NCBI GenBank assembly: GCA_017427185.1
Contig: JAFRTJ010000047.1
Coordinates: 25,072 to 89,071, forward strand
Source of the DNA: Bacteroidaceae bacterium
Lineage (GTDB): Bacteria > Bacteroidota > Bacteroidia > Bacteroidales > Bacteroidaceae
Direction: 5' to 3'
DNA length: 64,000 nucleotides
In this document: positions 29,597 to 38,830 of the stretch, piece by piece
Layout of the letters: each line of letters starts with the position of its first letter
Position numbering within the stretch: position 1 is the stretch's first letter
Notes under the pieces: model-generated
Told to the model about the DNA's origin: nothing
Database searches by the model: none
What the model saw: only the letters and a program-made list of their open reading frames with translations
Translations under genes and position numbers: made by a program

Positions 29597-29604
29597 CAAA
29601 TATA
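29597..29604 (-). promoter_or_regulatory. -7 box of the rhamnose operon
   Basis: The minus strand reads TATATTTG followed by GCAG, 65 nt before the rhaB ATG. A TTGATG word about 23 bp further upstream could serve as -33. No obvious regulator operator was recognised. Confidence 0.55.
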
Positions 29605-29648
29605 CAAAAATCTTTGCATTCAGGCATCAAGATTTGGAACTTTTTATG

Positions 29649-29656
29649 TAAGTTTG
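29649..29656 (+). promoter_or_regulatory. -7 box of the HD-domain gene
   Basis: TAAGTTTG matches TAnnTTTG, 23 bp before the ATG at 29679 and divergent from the rha promoter. Confidence 0.45.
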
Positions 29657-29678
29657 TGTCAGAAAAACGATAATTAAC

Positions 29679-30533
29679 ATGGAAGAGTACTTGGTTATCG
29701 GGCGAACAAACGGCACAACACGCCAAGGTTCACCCTATGCGACGCTCAAAGTTGCGAAGTCGAAGGAAGAATCCTTCGCTATTTCTGTTTGGGACCTTTC
29801 TCCCACAGCTGGCCCCATGTTGGGACAACTGGTCAGTTTCTTCTCCATCAAGGATTTCCAGGGAAAGATGTCCTGTGGTGCTACGGACCTCCGTCTGGGT
29901 TCTATGCCTGATGCGATGCATCCGCTCTATCATCTCCTGCCTCGTCCCATTTTGCGGCACGAGTGGGATCAGACCATCCAGGCACTCTTGTCGTATTGCA
30001 CAGACGAGGAGCTGATGCCCATCATTCAGGATTTTGCTGACAAACTCTATGCTCCTTACAGCAAGTATCCAGCCGCCACCAGCGTACATCATGCCTATCC
30101 TGGCGGTTTGCTCAATCATACTCACCAGATGCTCCACATGCTTCAAGGGCTCTATCCCTGCCTACCTTATTCTATTAAGGTGGAACGCTGCATTTTGGCC
30201 ATTCTCTTCCATGATTATGGAAAGGTCTATGAGTACAACACGCAGGGCGACAAGCAACCAGACATGTTCCTGCTGGGACACATTTATCTGGGTGCCCACA
30301 AGCTTCAGAATGTGCTTGAGCAAAAGAATATCGATGCAGAAGAGACGAAACGCATCGTTCATTGCATCCTGGCGCATCATGGCAGCCGCGAGTTCGGAAG
30401 CCCTGTCCTCCCATGTATCCAGGAAGCCAGCATCGTCAACTATCTCGACAACATAAGTGCCAAGACGGATGCGATGGAGAATGCGGCGGATATGGAGTTC
30501 TCGAGTGCACTTGGCACGCATATTGTAAAATAA
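29679..30533 (+). CDS. HD-domain phosphohydrolase, YhaM-like (3'-5' exoribonuclease family)
   Basis: A 284-residue protein with an N-terminal OB-fold-like region (YLVIGRTNGTTRQGSPYATLKVA...SFFSIKDFQG) and an HD domain: HHAYPGGLLNHTHQML, LFHDYGKV (the HD pair) and HCILAHHGSREFGSP. An OB fold plus HD domain is the layout of the Gram-positive exoribonuclease YhaM/CBF1, so RNA 3'-end trimming is a reasonable guess. Nuclease activity is inferred from architecture only. Confidence 0.75.
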   Translation: MEEYLVIGRTNGTTRQGSPYATLKVAKSKEESFAISVWDLSPTAGPMLGQLVSFFSIKDFQGKMSCGATDLRLGSMPDAMHPLYHLLPRPILRHEWDQTIQALLSYCTDEELMPIIQDFADKLYAPYSKYPAATSVHHAYPGGLLNHTHQMLHMLQGLYPCLPYSIKVERCILAILFHDYGKVYEYNTQGDKQPDMFLLGHIYLGAHKLQNVLEQKNIDAEETKRIVHCILAHHGSREFGSPVLPCIQEASIVNYLDNISAKTDAMENAADMEFSSALGTHIVK

Positions 30534-30556
30534 GTCTAAAGAAGAAGTTCAAAGTT

Positions 30557-32086
30557 ATGACGAAAAGACTGATAGCAATCATCCTGTCGTGTCTGGCTTC
30601 ATTAACTATCCTCGATGCAGCCAGCCGCAAATATGTCACCTACGAGGAATACGGCGCTGTGGGCGATGGGGTTCACGATGACCAGGCCGCCATCATCGCA
30701 GCTCACCAGGCTGCCAACGAGCTGGGCCTTCCTGTGCGGGCAACAGATGGGAAGACCTATTATATAGGTCAGGGTGACAAAGTGGCCATCATCCAGACAG
30801 ACGTGGATTTTGGCAAAGCCAAATTCATCATTAATGACGTGGTGACAGACACCCATTCGGCTCCCATCTTTCGTGTGGAATCCACGCAGAAAGCCGTTCA
30901 AATCACAGGAGTCCGCAACCTGAAGAAGGAGCAGAAGAATCTGGGGGTAAAATTGCCTGCCAGAAGTCTCGTCTTCGTGGAGAACAGCAAGAAGAAGGTC
31001 TACATCCGCTTTGGCCCCAACCAGAACAACGGTACCCCTCAGAAGGAGGTCTTCATTGCCGACAAGAAGGGAAACGTAGACAGCTGTTCGCCCATCACGT
31101 GGGATTACGACGAGATTACCCGCATGACTGCCTTCCCAATCGACAAGAAGACGCTTACCATCAAGGGAGGTTTTTTTACCACCATTGCGAATCAAGCCGA
31201 ATCAAAGTATGCCTATCGAGGAAGAGGCTTTGTGATCAATCGCTCCAACGTGAGGGTCGAGAACATGACTCACTATGTTGAGGGCGAGTTGGATCATGGA
31301 GCGCCCTATTCTGGCTTCCTCGTCTTCAACTATTGTGCTGACGTCGTTGTGACTGATTGCCTTCTCACGCCTCACAAGACCTACCGCACCATTGGAAGTG
31401 CAGGCAAACCTGTCTCTATGGGCTCCTATGACATGACGGCAGGCAACTGCGTGAATGTGCTCTTCCAACATTGCCGCCAGACCATCGATATTGATGACAG
31501 AGCCTATTGGGGACTCTTTGCCTCCAACTTTTGCAAAGGTCTTCGAATGGACGACATGATAATCTCCCGCTTCGATGCACACATGGGAGTCGCCAACGTC
31601 ACGCTTACCAACTGCACCTTTGGCCACATGGGCGTTCAGGCGGTAGGCTTTGGCACCATGCTGATGAAGAATTGCGAGGTGCATCGCAACACGTTCGTCT
31701 GGCTTCGCGATGATTATGGAAGCACGTGGGACGGCGAGATCATCTTCAAGAACTGTACGCTCAAGCCCTCTCCCGGCGAGCGTTATCTTACCCTCATCTC
31801 TGGCTCCAATCCAGGCACGCATGACTTCGGCTATGTCTGCCATTTGCCTCGCCGCGTTCAGGTGGAAGGCCTCACCATCGATGACTCAAACATCACCAGC
31901 GACTCCTATTCAGGTCCCTTCGTCCTTGGCGACTTCAGGCGCGATGCCTCAGCCCCCAATCTTCTTCCTTATCTGCCAACTGAAGAGGTGACCCTCAAAG
32001 GCATCAAAGTCCTCAGCGGAAAGGAGTTGAGACTCTCCTCAAACACTCAGCTCTTCAGCAAGACAAAGATGAGTCAAAAAAGGTAA
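30557..32086 (+). CDS. Secreted right-handed beta-helix protein, pectate-lyase-like
   Basis: A 509-residue protein with a signal peptide (MTKRLIAIILSCLASLTILDA), then KYVTYEEYGAVGDGVHDDQAAIIAAHQAA, which matches the start of the Pectate_lyase_3 / GH28-type beta-helix fold ('d.GA.gDG..DdT.Ai..Ai..a'). The body shows repeated beta-strand rungs with asparagine and cysteine positions (ANVTLTNCTFGHMG). It lies beside a rhamnose operon, so a role on rhamnose-containing pectin is possible but unproven; catalytic residues were not assigned. Start at 30557 chosen for the signal peptide. Confidence 0.7.
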   Translation: MTKRLIAIILSCLASLTILDAASRKYVTYEEYGAVGDGVHDDQAAIIAAHQAANELGLPVRATDGKTYYIGQGDKVAIIQTDVDFGKAKFIINDVVTDTHSAPIFRVESTQKAVQITGVRNLKKEQKNLGVKLPARSLVFVENSKKKVYIRFGPNQNNGTPQKEVFIADKKGNVDSCSPITWDYDEITRMTAFPIDKKTLTIKGGFFTTIANQAESKYAYRGRGFVINRSNVRVENMTHYVEGELDHGAPYSGFLVFNYCADVVVTDCLLTPHKTYRTIGSAGKPVSMGSYDMTAGNCVNVLFQHCRQTIDIDDRAYWGLFASNFCKGLRMDDMIISRFDAHMGVANVTLTNCTFGHMGVQAVGFGTMLMKNCEVHRNTFVWLRDDYGSTWDGEIIFKNCTLKPSPGERYLTLISGSNPGTHDFGYVCHLPRRVQVEGLTIDDSNITSDSYSGPFVLGDFRRDASAPNLLPYLPTEEVTLKGIKVLSGKELRLSSNTQLFSKTKMSQKR

Positions 32087-32137
32087 CACGTTGAAATGGC
32101 AGACACAACACGTTGAAATGGCAGACACAACACGTTG
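32085..32137 (+). repeat. Three 22-bp-spaced AACACGTTG repeats
   Basis: AACACGTTG begins at 32085, 32107 and 32129; the first two share the full 22-bp unit AACACGTTGAAATGGCAGAC plus AC. The first copy overlaps the stop codon of the beta-helix gene. A reverse-orientation copy at 32152-32160 pairs with the third. Confidence 0.85.
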
Positions 32138-32166
32138 ATTTTGCCAACTCGACGTGTTGTCTTTTT
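32127..32166 (+). terminator. Intrinsic terminator after the beta-helix gene
   Basis: ACAACACGTTG (32127-32137) pairs with CGACGTGTTGT (32150-32160), 11 bp with one G-T pair, followed by CTTTTTT. It lies between convergent genes and is built from a copy of the AACACGTTG repeat and its inverse. Confidence 0.75.
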
Positions 32167-32180
32167 TCCTGCCTCACGAA

Positions 32181-33458
32181 TCAAGGAATCAGCAGAGAGC
32201 TGTCGCCGTAGCTGAGGAAACGGAAATCGTGGGCCAGCGCGTAGTCGTAAATCTTCCGCCAATCGCCTTTTACGAAAGCACTAACCAGTAGGAGCAGGGT
32301 ACTCTGAGGTTGGTGGAAGTTCGTCACCATCATCCTGACGATGTGATAATTGTATCCTGGAGCGATGATGATTTGTGTGCTGCTGTGCAGAATCTCCAAC
32401 TTGTGTTTCTCCATATAGGTCAGCAGGTGGCGGATGGCTGTTTCTGAGGGGGTCTCCAACACGTTCTTCTCATAGGGATCCCATTGCTTGACAAGCAGTT
32501 CCTCAGCCTCGCCTGTATCCAGCCCTTGTGTCATCAGCTCCTTTGCTTTCAGTCCCATGTAGTAAAGCGACTCCAAGGTGCGGACGGAAGTTGTGCCTAC
32601 AGCAATTGCCCATCCCTCGTGCCTGATGAGTTTCTCAAGCGTCTGTTTATGGACCGCAATATGTTCTGTATGCATGTCGTGACCGCCTATTTCCTCGCTC
32701 TTCACAGGTCTGAAGGTGCCTGCTCCCACGTGGAGCGTCACTTCCTCACGATCTATCTTTCGAGCATCCAGCTCAGCCAGCACACGATCCGTGAAATGAA
32801 GTCCTGCGGTGGGAGCTGCCACGCTGCCCTTTATCTTGCTGTAGACCGTCTGGTACGTCGTTTTGTCCCTCTCCTCAGCCTGCCTGTTCAGGTAGGGTGG
32901 GATAGGGAGCTCTCCAATGGCCTCCAGCAGCTCTGCCCACGAGGGTGGAGTGCTTCCTGGGTTCGATTCAGTTTTCCACTCGAAATCGATGCGGTGGGAA
33001 GTGCCGTGAGTGCCCTTCCGCTCTGCTGTCAGAACGATTGTCTGTCCCTCGATTTCTATCTCGCGGCTCAGCTTTCCTTCTTTCCATTTCTTCAGGTTGC
33101 CCACTAGGCAGTACCAGGAGCACTGGCCGCGCTGGATGAAGTTTTCCTGATACTCAGCAGGGGCGGCAGGTTCCAGGAGGAAGATTTCTATCAGAGCGCC
33201 CTGTTGTCCACTCGTGGCTTGCTCCGTCTTCTTGCGGAAATGCAGGCGTGCCTGAATGACGCGAGTATTGTTGAAAACCATCAGGGCGCCTTCAGGCAAA
33301 TGTTGGGGCAGGTTGCGGAACGTGTCCTCGCTCACCTTCCCTTTATCATAAAGGAGGAGTTTGCTGCTGTCGCGCTCAGGCAGGGGAAATTTGGCTATTC
33401 TCTCGTCAGGCAGGGGGTAGTTGTAGTCCCTGATTTGTATGTGCTTGGTTTCTGTCAT
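32181..33458 (-). CDS. queA: S-adenosylmethionine:tRNA ribosyltransferase-isomerase
   Basis: A 425-residue enzyme that transfers and isomerises the ribose of SAM onto preQ1 in tRNA to give epoxyqueuosine. Typical blocks are YNYPLPDERIAKFPLPERDSS, ALMVFNNTRVIQARL, SVAAPTAGLHFT, LHVGAGTFRPV and AIAVGTTSVRTLES. It is longer than the usual 340-355 residues, with extra sequence in the middle (about residues 70-160) as seen in Bacteroidota. ATG 33458 is chosen; the earlier codon at 33464 is TTG. Other queuosine genes (queC, queF) lie 1.2-2.4 kb away. Confidence 0.95.
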   Translation of the reverse strand: MTETKHIQIRDYNYPLPDERIAKFPLPERDSSKLLLYDKGKVSEDTFRNLPQHLPEGALMVFNNTRVIQARLHFRKKTEQATSGQQGALIEIFLLEPAAPAEYQENFIQRGQCSWYCLVGNLKKWKEGKLSREIEIEGQTIVLTAERKGTHGTSHRIDFEWKTESNPGSTPPSWAELLEAIGELPIPPYLNRQAEERDKTTYQTVYSKIKGSVAAPTAGLHFTDRVLAELDARKIDREEVTLHVGAGTFRPVKSEEIGGHDMHTEHIAVHKQTLEKLIRHEGWAIAVGTTSVRTLESLYYMGLKAKELMTQGLDTGEAEELLVKQWDPYEKNVLETPSETAIRHLLTYMEKHKLEILHSSTQIIIAPGYNYHIVRMMVTNFHQPQSTLLLLVSAFVKGDWRKIYDYALAHDFRFLSYGDSSLLIP

Positions 33459-33473
33459 TGTCAATTATTTCTG

Positions 33474-33481
33474 CAAAGGTA
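33474..33481 (-). promoter_or_regulatory. -7 box of queA
   Basis: The minus strand reads TACCTTTG followed by GCAG, 16 nt before the queA ATG, giving a leader of roughly 10 nt. It is divergent from the promoter at 33504-33511. Confidence 0.6.
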
Positions 33482-33503
33482 CGTTTTTCTCGTGGAAAAA
33501 GTG

Positions 33504-33511
33504 TAATTTTG
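33504..33511 (+). promoter_or_regulatory. -7 box of the DUF2027-Smr gene
   Basis: TAATTTTG followed by GCAGG, 25 bp before the ATG at 33536. Confidence 0.5.
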
Positions 33512-33535
33512 CAGGCGAAATAAGAAAAAAGAGTG

Positions 33536-34615
33536 ATGAAAGTAGGTGATAAAGTCCGATTTTTGTCGGAAGTTGGTGGAGGTGTAGTTACAGGTTTCTC
33601 AGGGAAAGACCTGGTTCTCGTCGAGGATGCGGATGGTTTCGAGATTCCCATGCTGAAGACTCAGGTGGTGGTAATCGATACGGATGACTACAACATAGCA
33701 AAGGTCAACACGCGCGAGCCTGTCGCTTCGACCAAGAAGGCAGTTCAAGAGCCCATCGAGACAGAACCAGCCGACAAACCCGTCACGTTCAAGGCAAAGC
33801 CTCTCGAGCGGAAGGATGGCGACAAGCTGAATCTCTATCTGTGCTTCGTGCCCAATGAAGTGAAGGAGATTAGCACTACCACTTTCGAGGCTTACTTTGT
33901 CAACGATAGCAACTATTACATGCAGATTCTCTATCTGACTGCAGAGGGAGCTGCCTGGCATGCCCGTTTCCAGGCTATCATAGAGCCTAACAGCAAGCTT
34001 TTCGTTGAGGAGTTCGACCGCTCTGTACTCAATGACTTTGAGCGTGTCTGCATTCAGACGGTCGCTTGGAAGCAGGACAAGACCTTCCAGCTAAAACCCG
34101 CTCTGAGCACGGAATTGCGCATCGATGTGACCAAATTCTATAAACTTCATGTCTTCCGTCCCAATGAGTTCTTCCGTGATCCCAATTGGTGTCTCGACGT
34201 CATTCGCGATGACCGTCCCGTAAGAAGTGTTTTCGTCAATGCAGAGCAACTTCAGGAGGCTCTGATGGACAAGAAGAAAGCAGACGAGCGACCTGTCGCT
34301 CCTGCAGCCCCATCCAAGAAGGAGAAGAAGCCTGATGTCATCGAGGTAGACCTTCATATCCATGAATTGCTCGACAACACTTCAGGCCTCAGCAACGGTG
34401 ATATGCTGATGGCGCAGATGAACGAGTTCCGTAAGGTGATGGATGAGAACATCAAGAAGAAGGGACAGAAAATAGTCTTCATTCACGGGAAGGGAGAAGG
34501 TGTCTTGCGTAAGACGATATTGCAGGAGCTCAAGTATCGCTACAAGAACTGCTCCTGGCAGGATGCCTCCTTCCGTGAGTATGGATTTGGTGCCACGCTT
34601 GTTAAAGTCAACTGA
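33536..34615 (+). CDS. DUF2027/Smr-domain protein
   Basis: A 359-residue protein. The N-terminus ([33 protein letters not shown]) and the middle beta-rich region resemble the DUF2027 family of Bacteroidota. The C-terminal 95 residues form an Smr domain: [33 protein letters not shown] and a closing [10 protein letters not shown], with the conserved DLH and HGKG motifs. Smr domains nick or bind branched nucleic acids in MutS2 and ribosome rescue proteins; activity here is not established. The GTG at 33533 precedes the chosen ATG. Confidence 0.85.
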   Translation: MKVGDKVRFLSEVGGGVVTGFSGKDLVLVEDADGFEIPMLKTQVVVIDTDDYNIAKVNTREPVASTKKAVQEPIETEPADKPVTFKAKPLERKDGDKLNLYLCFVPNEVKEISTTTFEAYFVNDSNYYMQILYLTAEGAAWHARFQAIIEPNSKLFVEEFDRSVLNDFERVCIQTVAWKQDKTFQLKPALSTELRIDVTKFYKLHVFRPNEFFRDPNWCLDVIRDDRPVRSVFVNAEQLQEALMDKKKADERPVAPAAPSKKEKKPDVIEVDLHIHELLDNTSGLSNGDMLMAQMNEFRKVMDENIKKKGQKIVFIHGKGEGVLRKTILQELKYRYKNCSWQDASFREYGFGATLVKVN

Positions 34616-34652
34616 AACCAATTGTATTACCTATTATCGAAATCAAGGATCT

Positions 34653-35318
34653 ATGAGTTCTGCATTAGTCATCTTTTCAGGAGGTCAGGATAGTACGACC
34701 TGCCTTTTCTGGGCCCTTAAGCACTTCGATGAGGTGCGAGCCCTTTCTTTCCGTTATGGTCAGAGGCATGAGATCGAGGTGTCTCTTGCGAGCGATATCG
34801 CTCGAGAGGCAGGTGTGCCTTGGGAATGTATGGACATCTCCTTTGTCAGTCAGATGATTTCTGGCTGCAGTCTTACCGATACATCACTTCAAATCGAAGA
34901 GGATAAACCAGCAGGAGGTCCTCCATCCACCTTTGTGCCTGGCCGCAATATGTTTTTTATCAGCATTGCTGCTGTGTATGCCAGCCAGCATGGAATTCAT
35001 GACCTTGTCACAGGCGTGAATCAGACGGATTTCAGCGGCTACCCAGATTGTCGCGATTCATTCGTCAAAAGCCTCAACGTCACACTTAACCTCGCATTGG
35101 ACGACCAGTTCCGAATCCACACTCCCCTGATGTGGATCAACAAGTGTCAGACTTGGGCGCTTGCCGATGAATTGGGCGTCCTTGATACCGTACGCTACAA
35201 GACTCTCACCTGCTACAATGGTATCCCTGGTGATGGCTGCGGCCATTGTCCGGCTTGTAAGCTTCGCCGTCGTGGTCTTGACGAATATCTGAAATCCCGT
35301 GGGGAGTCAACTGTTTAA
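34653..35318 (+). CDS. queC: 7-cyano-7-deazaguanine synthase
   Basis: A 221-residue PP-loop ATPase that makes preQ0 from 7-carboxy-7-deazaguanine and ammonia. The PP-loop is SGGQDSTT near the N-terminus; the zinc-binding cysteines lie in [19 protein letters not shown]. Start at 34653 ([14 protein letters not shown]) is clear because upstream sequence belongs to the previous gene. It precedes queF by 19 bp, so the two steps preQ0 formation and preQ0 reduction are probably cotranscribed. Confidence 0.97.
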   Translation: MSSALVIFSGGQDSTTCLFWALKHFDEVRALSFRYGQRHEIEVSLASDIAREAGVPWECMDISFVSQMISGCSLTDTSLQIEEDKPAGGPPSTFVPGRNMFFISIAAVYASQHGIHDLVTGVNQTDFSGYPDCRDSFVKSLNVTLNLALDDQFRIHTPLMWINKCQTWALADELGVLDTVRYKTLTCYNGIPGDGCGHCPACKLRRRGLDEYLKSRGESTV

Positions 35319-35337
35319 CTTTCATGCGTAGAAGAAT

Positions 35338-35805
35338 ATGAATAAAGCAGAACGTGCAGACGAAGGTTTGCAGGCATTAGGCAAGAAGACAGAGTACAGG
35401 CAGGATTATGCACCAGAAGTGCTCGAGAGTTTCCTGAACAAGCACCCTGAGAACGACTACTGGGTTCATCTCAAGTGTCCAGAATTCACCTCTTTGTGTC
35501 CAATCACAGGTCAGCCCGATTTTGCTGAGATAGTCATCAATTACCTGCCTGACAAGCGTCTGGTCGAAAGCAAGAGCCTCAAACTCTATCTTTTCAGTTT
35601 CCGCAATCATGGCGATTTCCACGAGGATTGTGTCAACACGATAATGAAGGACTTGATTCGTCTCATGGACCCCAAGTACATCGAAGTCAAGGGAATCTTT
35701 ACTCCTCGTGGCGGCATTTCCATATATCCCTATGCCAACTATGGCCGCCCAGGTACCAAGTATGCTGATATGGCGGACTTCCGTCTCCAGCTTCACGACT
35801 TATAG
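35338..35805 (+). CDS. queF: NADPH-dependent 7-cyano-7-deazaguanine reductase
   Basis: A 155-residue T-fold enzyme reducing preQ0 to preQ1. Catalytic Cys54 ([14 protein letters not shown]) and Asp61 are present, with the QueF substrate/NADPH motif [11 protein letters not shown] at about residues 78-88. Its length matches the small YkvM (unimodular) type. It is the second gene of the queC-queF pair; queD and queE are not in this window. Confidence 0.97.
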   Translation: MNKAERADEGLQALGKKTEYRQDYAPEVLESFLNKHPENDYWVHLKCPEFTSLCPITGQPDFAEIVINYLPDKRLVESKSLKLYLFSFRNHGDFHEDCVNTIMKDLIRLMDPKYIEVKGIFTPRGGISIYPYANYGRPGTKYADMADFRLQLHDL

Positions 35806-35946
35806 ACGAACGTGTAAAAACTTAGTCAAGATTAAATCTTTGGAAGTTTTTCTTGCATGTTCCAAGTTTTTTTTCCATATTTGCAATTCATTACTCAAGG
35901 ACAAGTCTTCATCACCGCCTCGAGAACAAACAGACATCAAAAAACA

Positions 35947-38778
35947 ATGAATCGTAAACTCATTTTTTCTTTTCTTATTGCCCTGATGACATTGGGCATT
36001 AAGGCACAGACGTCATCAGCGCCTACCACGTTGGAGGGATGGGCAGATCGACTGCAGAAGTTTGGAAAGAGTATTCCCCAGGAGCAGATTTTCATTCATC
36101 TGGACAACAACTGCTACTTTTTGGGAGACACTCTATATTATAAGGCTTATGTGCGAAGAAGCGATAATGGTGCACCAAGTAACTTGAGTGGTGTGCTCTA
36201 TGCTGAGTTGCTGAACCAGGATGGATACCTTGTGGAGCGCCAGTTGATTGAGATGAAGAACGGGCAGGGAAACGGTTCATTCTGCTTGCTGGATACGCTC
36301 TATGGAGGATACTATGAGCTGAGAGCTTACACCCGTTGGCAGCTTAATTGGGGTGAATATCAGCATCCTCACACCAAAGCGGCTGAAAAGTGGTTCTACA
36401 ACAGCAAGTTTGCTCACGACTATTATCGTGATTATGAGAAACTGTACAGCCGCGTGTTCCCTGTTTACGACAAGCCATCGAAGGAAGGCGATTTCGTTCA
36501 TGACATGACCTTGCGTCCTCTGCGTCGTCATTTCAAGAGCAAGGATGCCAAGCCAGAGGCGGTAATGAAATTCTTCCCTGAAGGTGGATCGCTGATAGCT
36601 GGCGCACTCAATCGTGTCGCCTTTGAGATAAATGATGATGAGGGTCAACATTTGGAAGGAACTCTCAGCGTGACGGACGACAAAGGAAATAAGGTTGCTG
36701 AGGCCAAGACAGAATTGCGTGGACGTGGTACCGTGGAATTCACCCCTGTGGCTGGAGCATCTTATACTGCTCAGTTCACGTGGAAAGATGGAACCCAGAA
36801 GGATAAATTGCCAGAGGTGGAAGCTGACGGATGTGCCCTTCGCGTTGAACAGAACGCTGGCACAATCGAGGTAAAGGTAGAGGCACGAGGGCAAGCTGCC
36901 AATGAAGAGTTGGGTCTGACCGTCATGAATCAAGGCGTGATGCAGAAGTTCACCCAACTGGGCAAGGGAGCCAACTTGAGTACTTCCCTGAATGCCAACG
37001 AGTTCCCCACAGGCGTATTGCAGTTGACCATTTATAATGCTCAAGGGCGTATCTATGCTGATCGCTTGATTTTCGTTCGCCAATCAGATTTCAAGGCCGA
37101 GAACTTGACATTTACAGGCTTGGATGCCAAGAATGTGGAGCCCTATGCCCAAGTGAAGTTAGGTGTTCAGGGAGGAAAAGCAGGCAGCACCATCAGTGTT
37201 GCAGTCCATGATGCTGCCCACAGCGAATATATATATGATAGTGGGAACATCCTGACAGAGATGCTTTTGAGCAGTCAGATCAGAGGTTTCGTGGAGAATC
37301 CGGAATATTTCTTCGAGAAGGATGATGCTGAACATCAGCGTGCCTTGGACCTGTTGCTGATGATTCAGGGATGGCGGCGCTACGACTGGTACACGATGGC
37401 AACTCCTGGTGCCTTCGTATTGAATCACATGCCTGAGAAGACCCAACGATTCGTGGGTAGTGTCAACAACTATCAATCCGTGCGACAAGAGGATAGATTC
37501 TCCGTTGCTGATTCTGAGATAGAAAAAGCCATGCAGACGGATACGGAGACTGAAGCTCAAAAGAGTGACTCGAGCAGCAAGCTTAATGCAGCTGCCAGCA
37601 ACAGCGGTGAAGAGATGGGTGACGTGGGAGCTGAAATGGAAGCTATGCGAAAAGATGCAGAGGCCAACTTCAAGTATCGCCAGACGAACAACGCCCAGAA
37701 AAGCACCACTCTCTTCAATGCGAAGGAGAGCAACCTGAAGCGTGAAGTATTGGTTCATGCCGAGTTCGTGAAACCTGGTGAGGAAGGTGTGGTAGGCGAG
37801 ATGATGAGCGAGAAAGGCACCTTCACTTTGGAAGCCCCCCGTTTCTTTGAGAAATGCTATCTCTATTTAGGAGCTTCAGACAGCACCAAGTGGAAGGACG
37901 GAAAGGCTTACGATTGGGTAAGCAATGGCGAAGATAAAGACGAGCGTGTGGAGTATCCAGAGTTTTATGTCAAGTTGAACCCCATTTATCCTCGCTTCGT
38001 GAAGCCCTACAATTGGTACCAAAGTCATTTGGCAGAGATTCCTGAGGGTACAGCAATGGCTCAGGAGGCAACAGAAGATGGCGTGCGCACTCTGGATATG
38101 GTCACCGTTAAGGCAAGACGCAATGGTATGAGTCGATTCAATCCCAACAAGCCTGCTTTTGTGGTGGATGCTTATCAGGCTTTCAATGAAGCGTGCGACG
38201 CCGGATTGAATACAAGTGTGTTCACAGGTTCAGAGTCGCTTGCTTACAACGTGGCTCGCACCTACATTGGTGACATGAACACAGACCGCAGTTATCCCCT
38301 GGAGTTCCGTTTCGATACCCGTAATGCCTCTACATCCATGTCGGATGCTGAACGTAATCGCTACACTCATCTTCCTTATTTGGACAAAGTTTATATCTAT
38401 ACTGACTACAGTCCTCGTCGTGAGGGAGATAAGAAATACGAAGCCAGCAATCAACCAGAAGTGACTGTCGACCTGAGATTGCTGGAGAATGGAAACGGAG
38501 CCCGCCGTGCCACGTATCGTGACCGTCGATATGTGTTGCAAGGATTTTCCGTCTGCGAGGATTTCTATCAGCCAGATTATAGCCAGAAACCCTTGCCTGA
38601 GCACAAAGATTATCGACGTACTCTTTACTGGAATCCCAATTTGAAGTTGGATGATAGTGGGAATGCTCAGTTCCAGTTCTATAACAATGGTCAAAAGACT
38701 CAGTTGTCTGTCAGCGCTGAAGGTATGAGTTCTGCTGGCGAGCTCCTGACGGGGCAAAGCATGCCTGAGTCGAGATAA
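35947..38778 (+). CDS. Large secreted MG2-domain protein
   Basis: A 943-residue protein with a signal peptide (ends near GIKAQ). Residues about 36-125 (IFIHLDNNCYFLGDTLYYKA, GGYYELRAYTRW) match the MG2 domain of alpha-2-macroglobulin-like proteins that are common as surface proteins in Bacteroidota. The remainder is beta-rich with a region around residues 530-590 rich in Glu, Ser and Asn. No thioester (CxEQ) motif is seen. Function is unknown; roles in surface protease defence or outer membrane processes are speculation. Start at 35947 is fixed by the signal peptide. It has 130 bp of AT-rich leader and no convincing promoter. Confidence 0.75.
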   Translation: MNRKLIFSFLIALMTLGIKAQTSSAPTTLEGWADRLQKFGKSIPQEQIFIHLDNNCYFLGDTLYYKAYVRRSDNGAPSNLSGVLYAELLNQDGYLVERQLIEMKNGQGNGSFCLLDTLYGGYYELRAYTRWQLNWGEYQHPHTKAAEKWFYNSKFAHDYYRDYEKLYSRVFPVYDKPSKEGDFVHDMTLRPLRRHFKSKDAKPEAVMKFFPEGGSLIAGALNRVAFEINDDEGQHLEGTLSVTDDKGNKVAEAKTELRGRGTVEFTPVAGASYTAQFTWKDGTQKDKLPEVEADGCALRVEQNAGTIEVKVEARGQAANEELGLTVMNQGVMQKFTQLGKGANLSTSLNANEFPTGVLQLTIYNAQGRIYADRLIFVRQSDFKAENLTFTGLDAKNVEPYAQVKLGVQGGKAGSTISVAVHDAAHSEYIYDSGNILTEMLLSSQIRGFVENPEYFFEKDDAEHQRALDLLLMIQGWRRYDWYTMATPGAFVLNHMPEKTQRFVGSVNNYQSVRQEDRFSVADSEIEKAMQTDTETEAQKSDSSSKLNAAASNSGEEMGDVGAEMEAMRKDAEANFKYRQTNNAQKSTTLFNAKESNLKREVLVHAEFVKPGEEGVVGEMMSEKGTFTLEAPRFFEKCYLYLGASDSTKWKDGKAYDWVSNGEDKDERVEYPEFYVKLNPIYPRFVKPYNWYQSHLAEIPEGTAMAQEATEDGVRTLDMVTVKARRNGMSRFNPNKPAFVVDAYQAFNEACDAGLNTSVFTGSESLAYNVARTYIGDMNTDRSYPLEFRFDTRNASTSMSDAERNRYTHLPYLDKVYIYTDYSPRREGDKKYEASNQPEVTVDLRLLENGNGARRATYRDRRYVLQGFSVCEDFYQPDYSQKPLPEHKDYRRTLYWNPNLKLDDSGNAQFQFYNNGQKTQLSVSAEGMSSAGELLTGQSMPESR

Positions 38779-38830
38779 AAAGGACCCATTAACAGAATTC
38801 AAATTAACGGAAATCAAATACAAACAAATT

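Noticed and set aside
24819..29604. Local regulator of the rhamnose operon
   Set aside because: Neither flank encodes an AraC-type or other regulator, so control must come from elsewhere.
32085..32137. Short CRISPR array
   Set aside because: Nearly identical 22-bp units repeat without unique spacers and one end forms a terminator stem.
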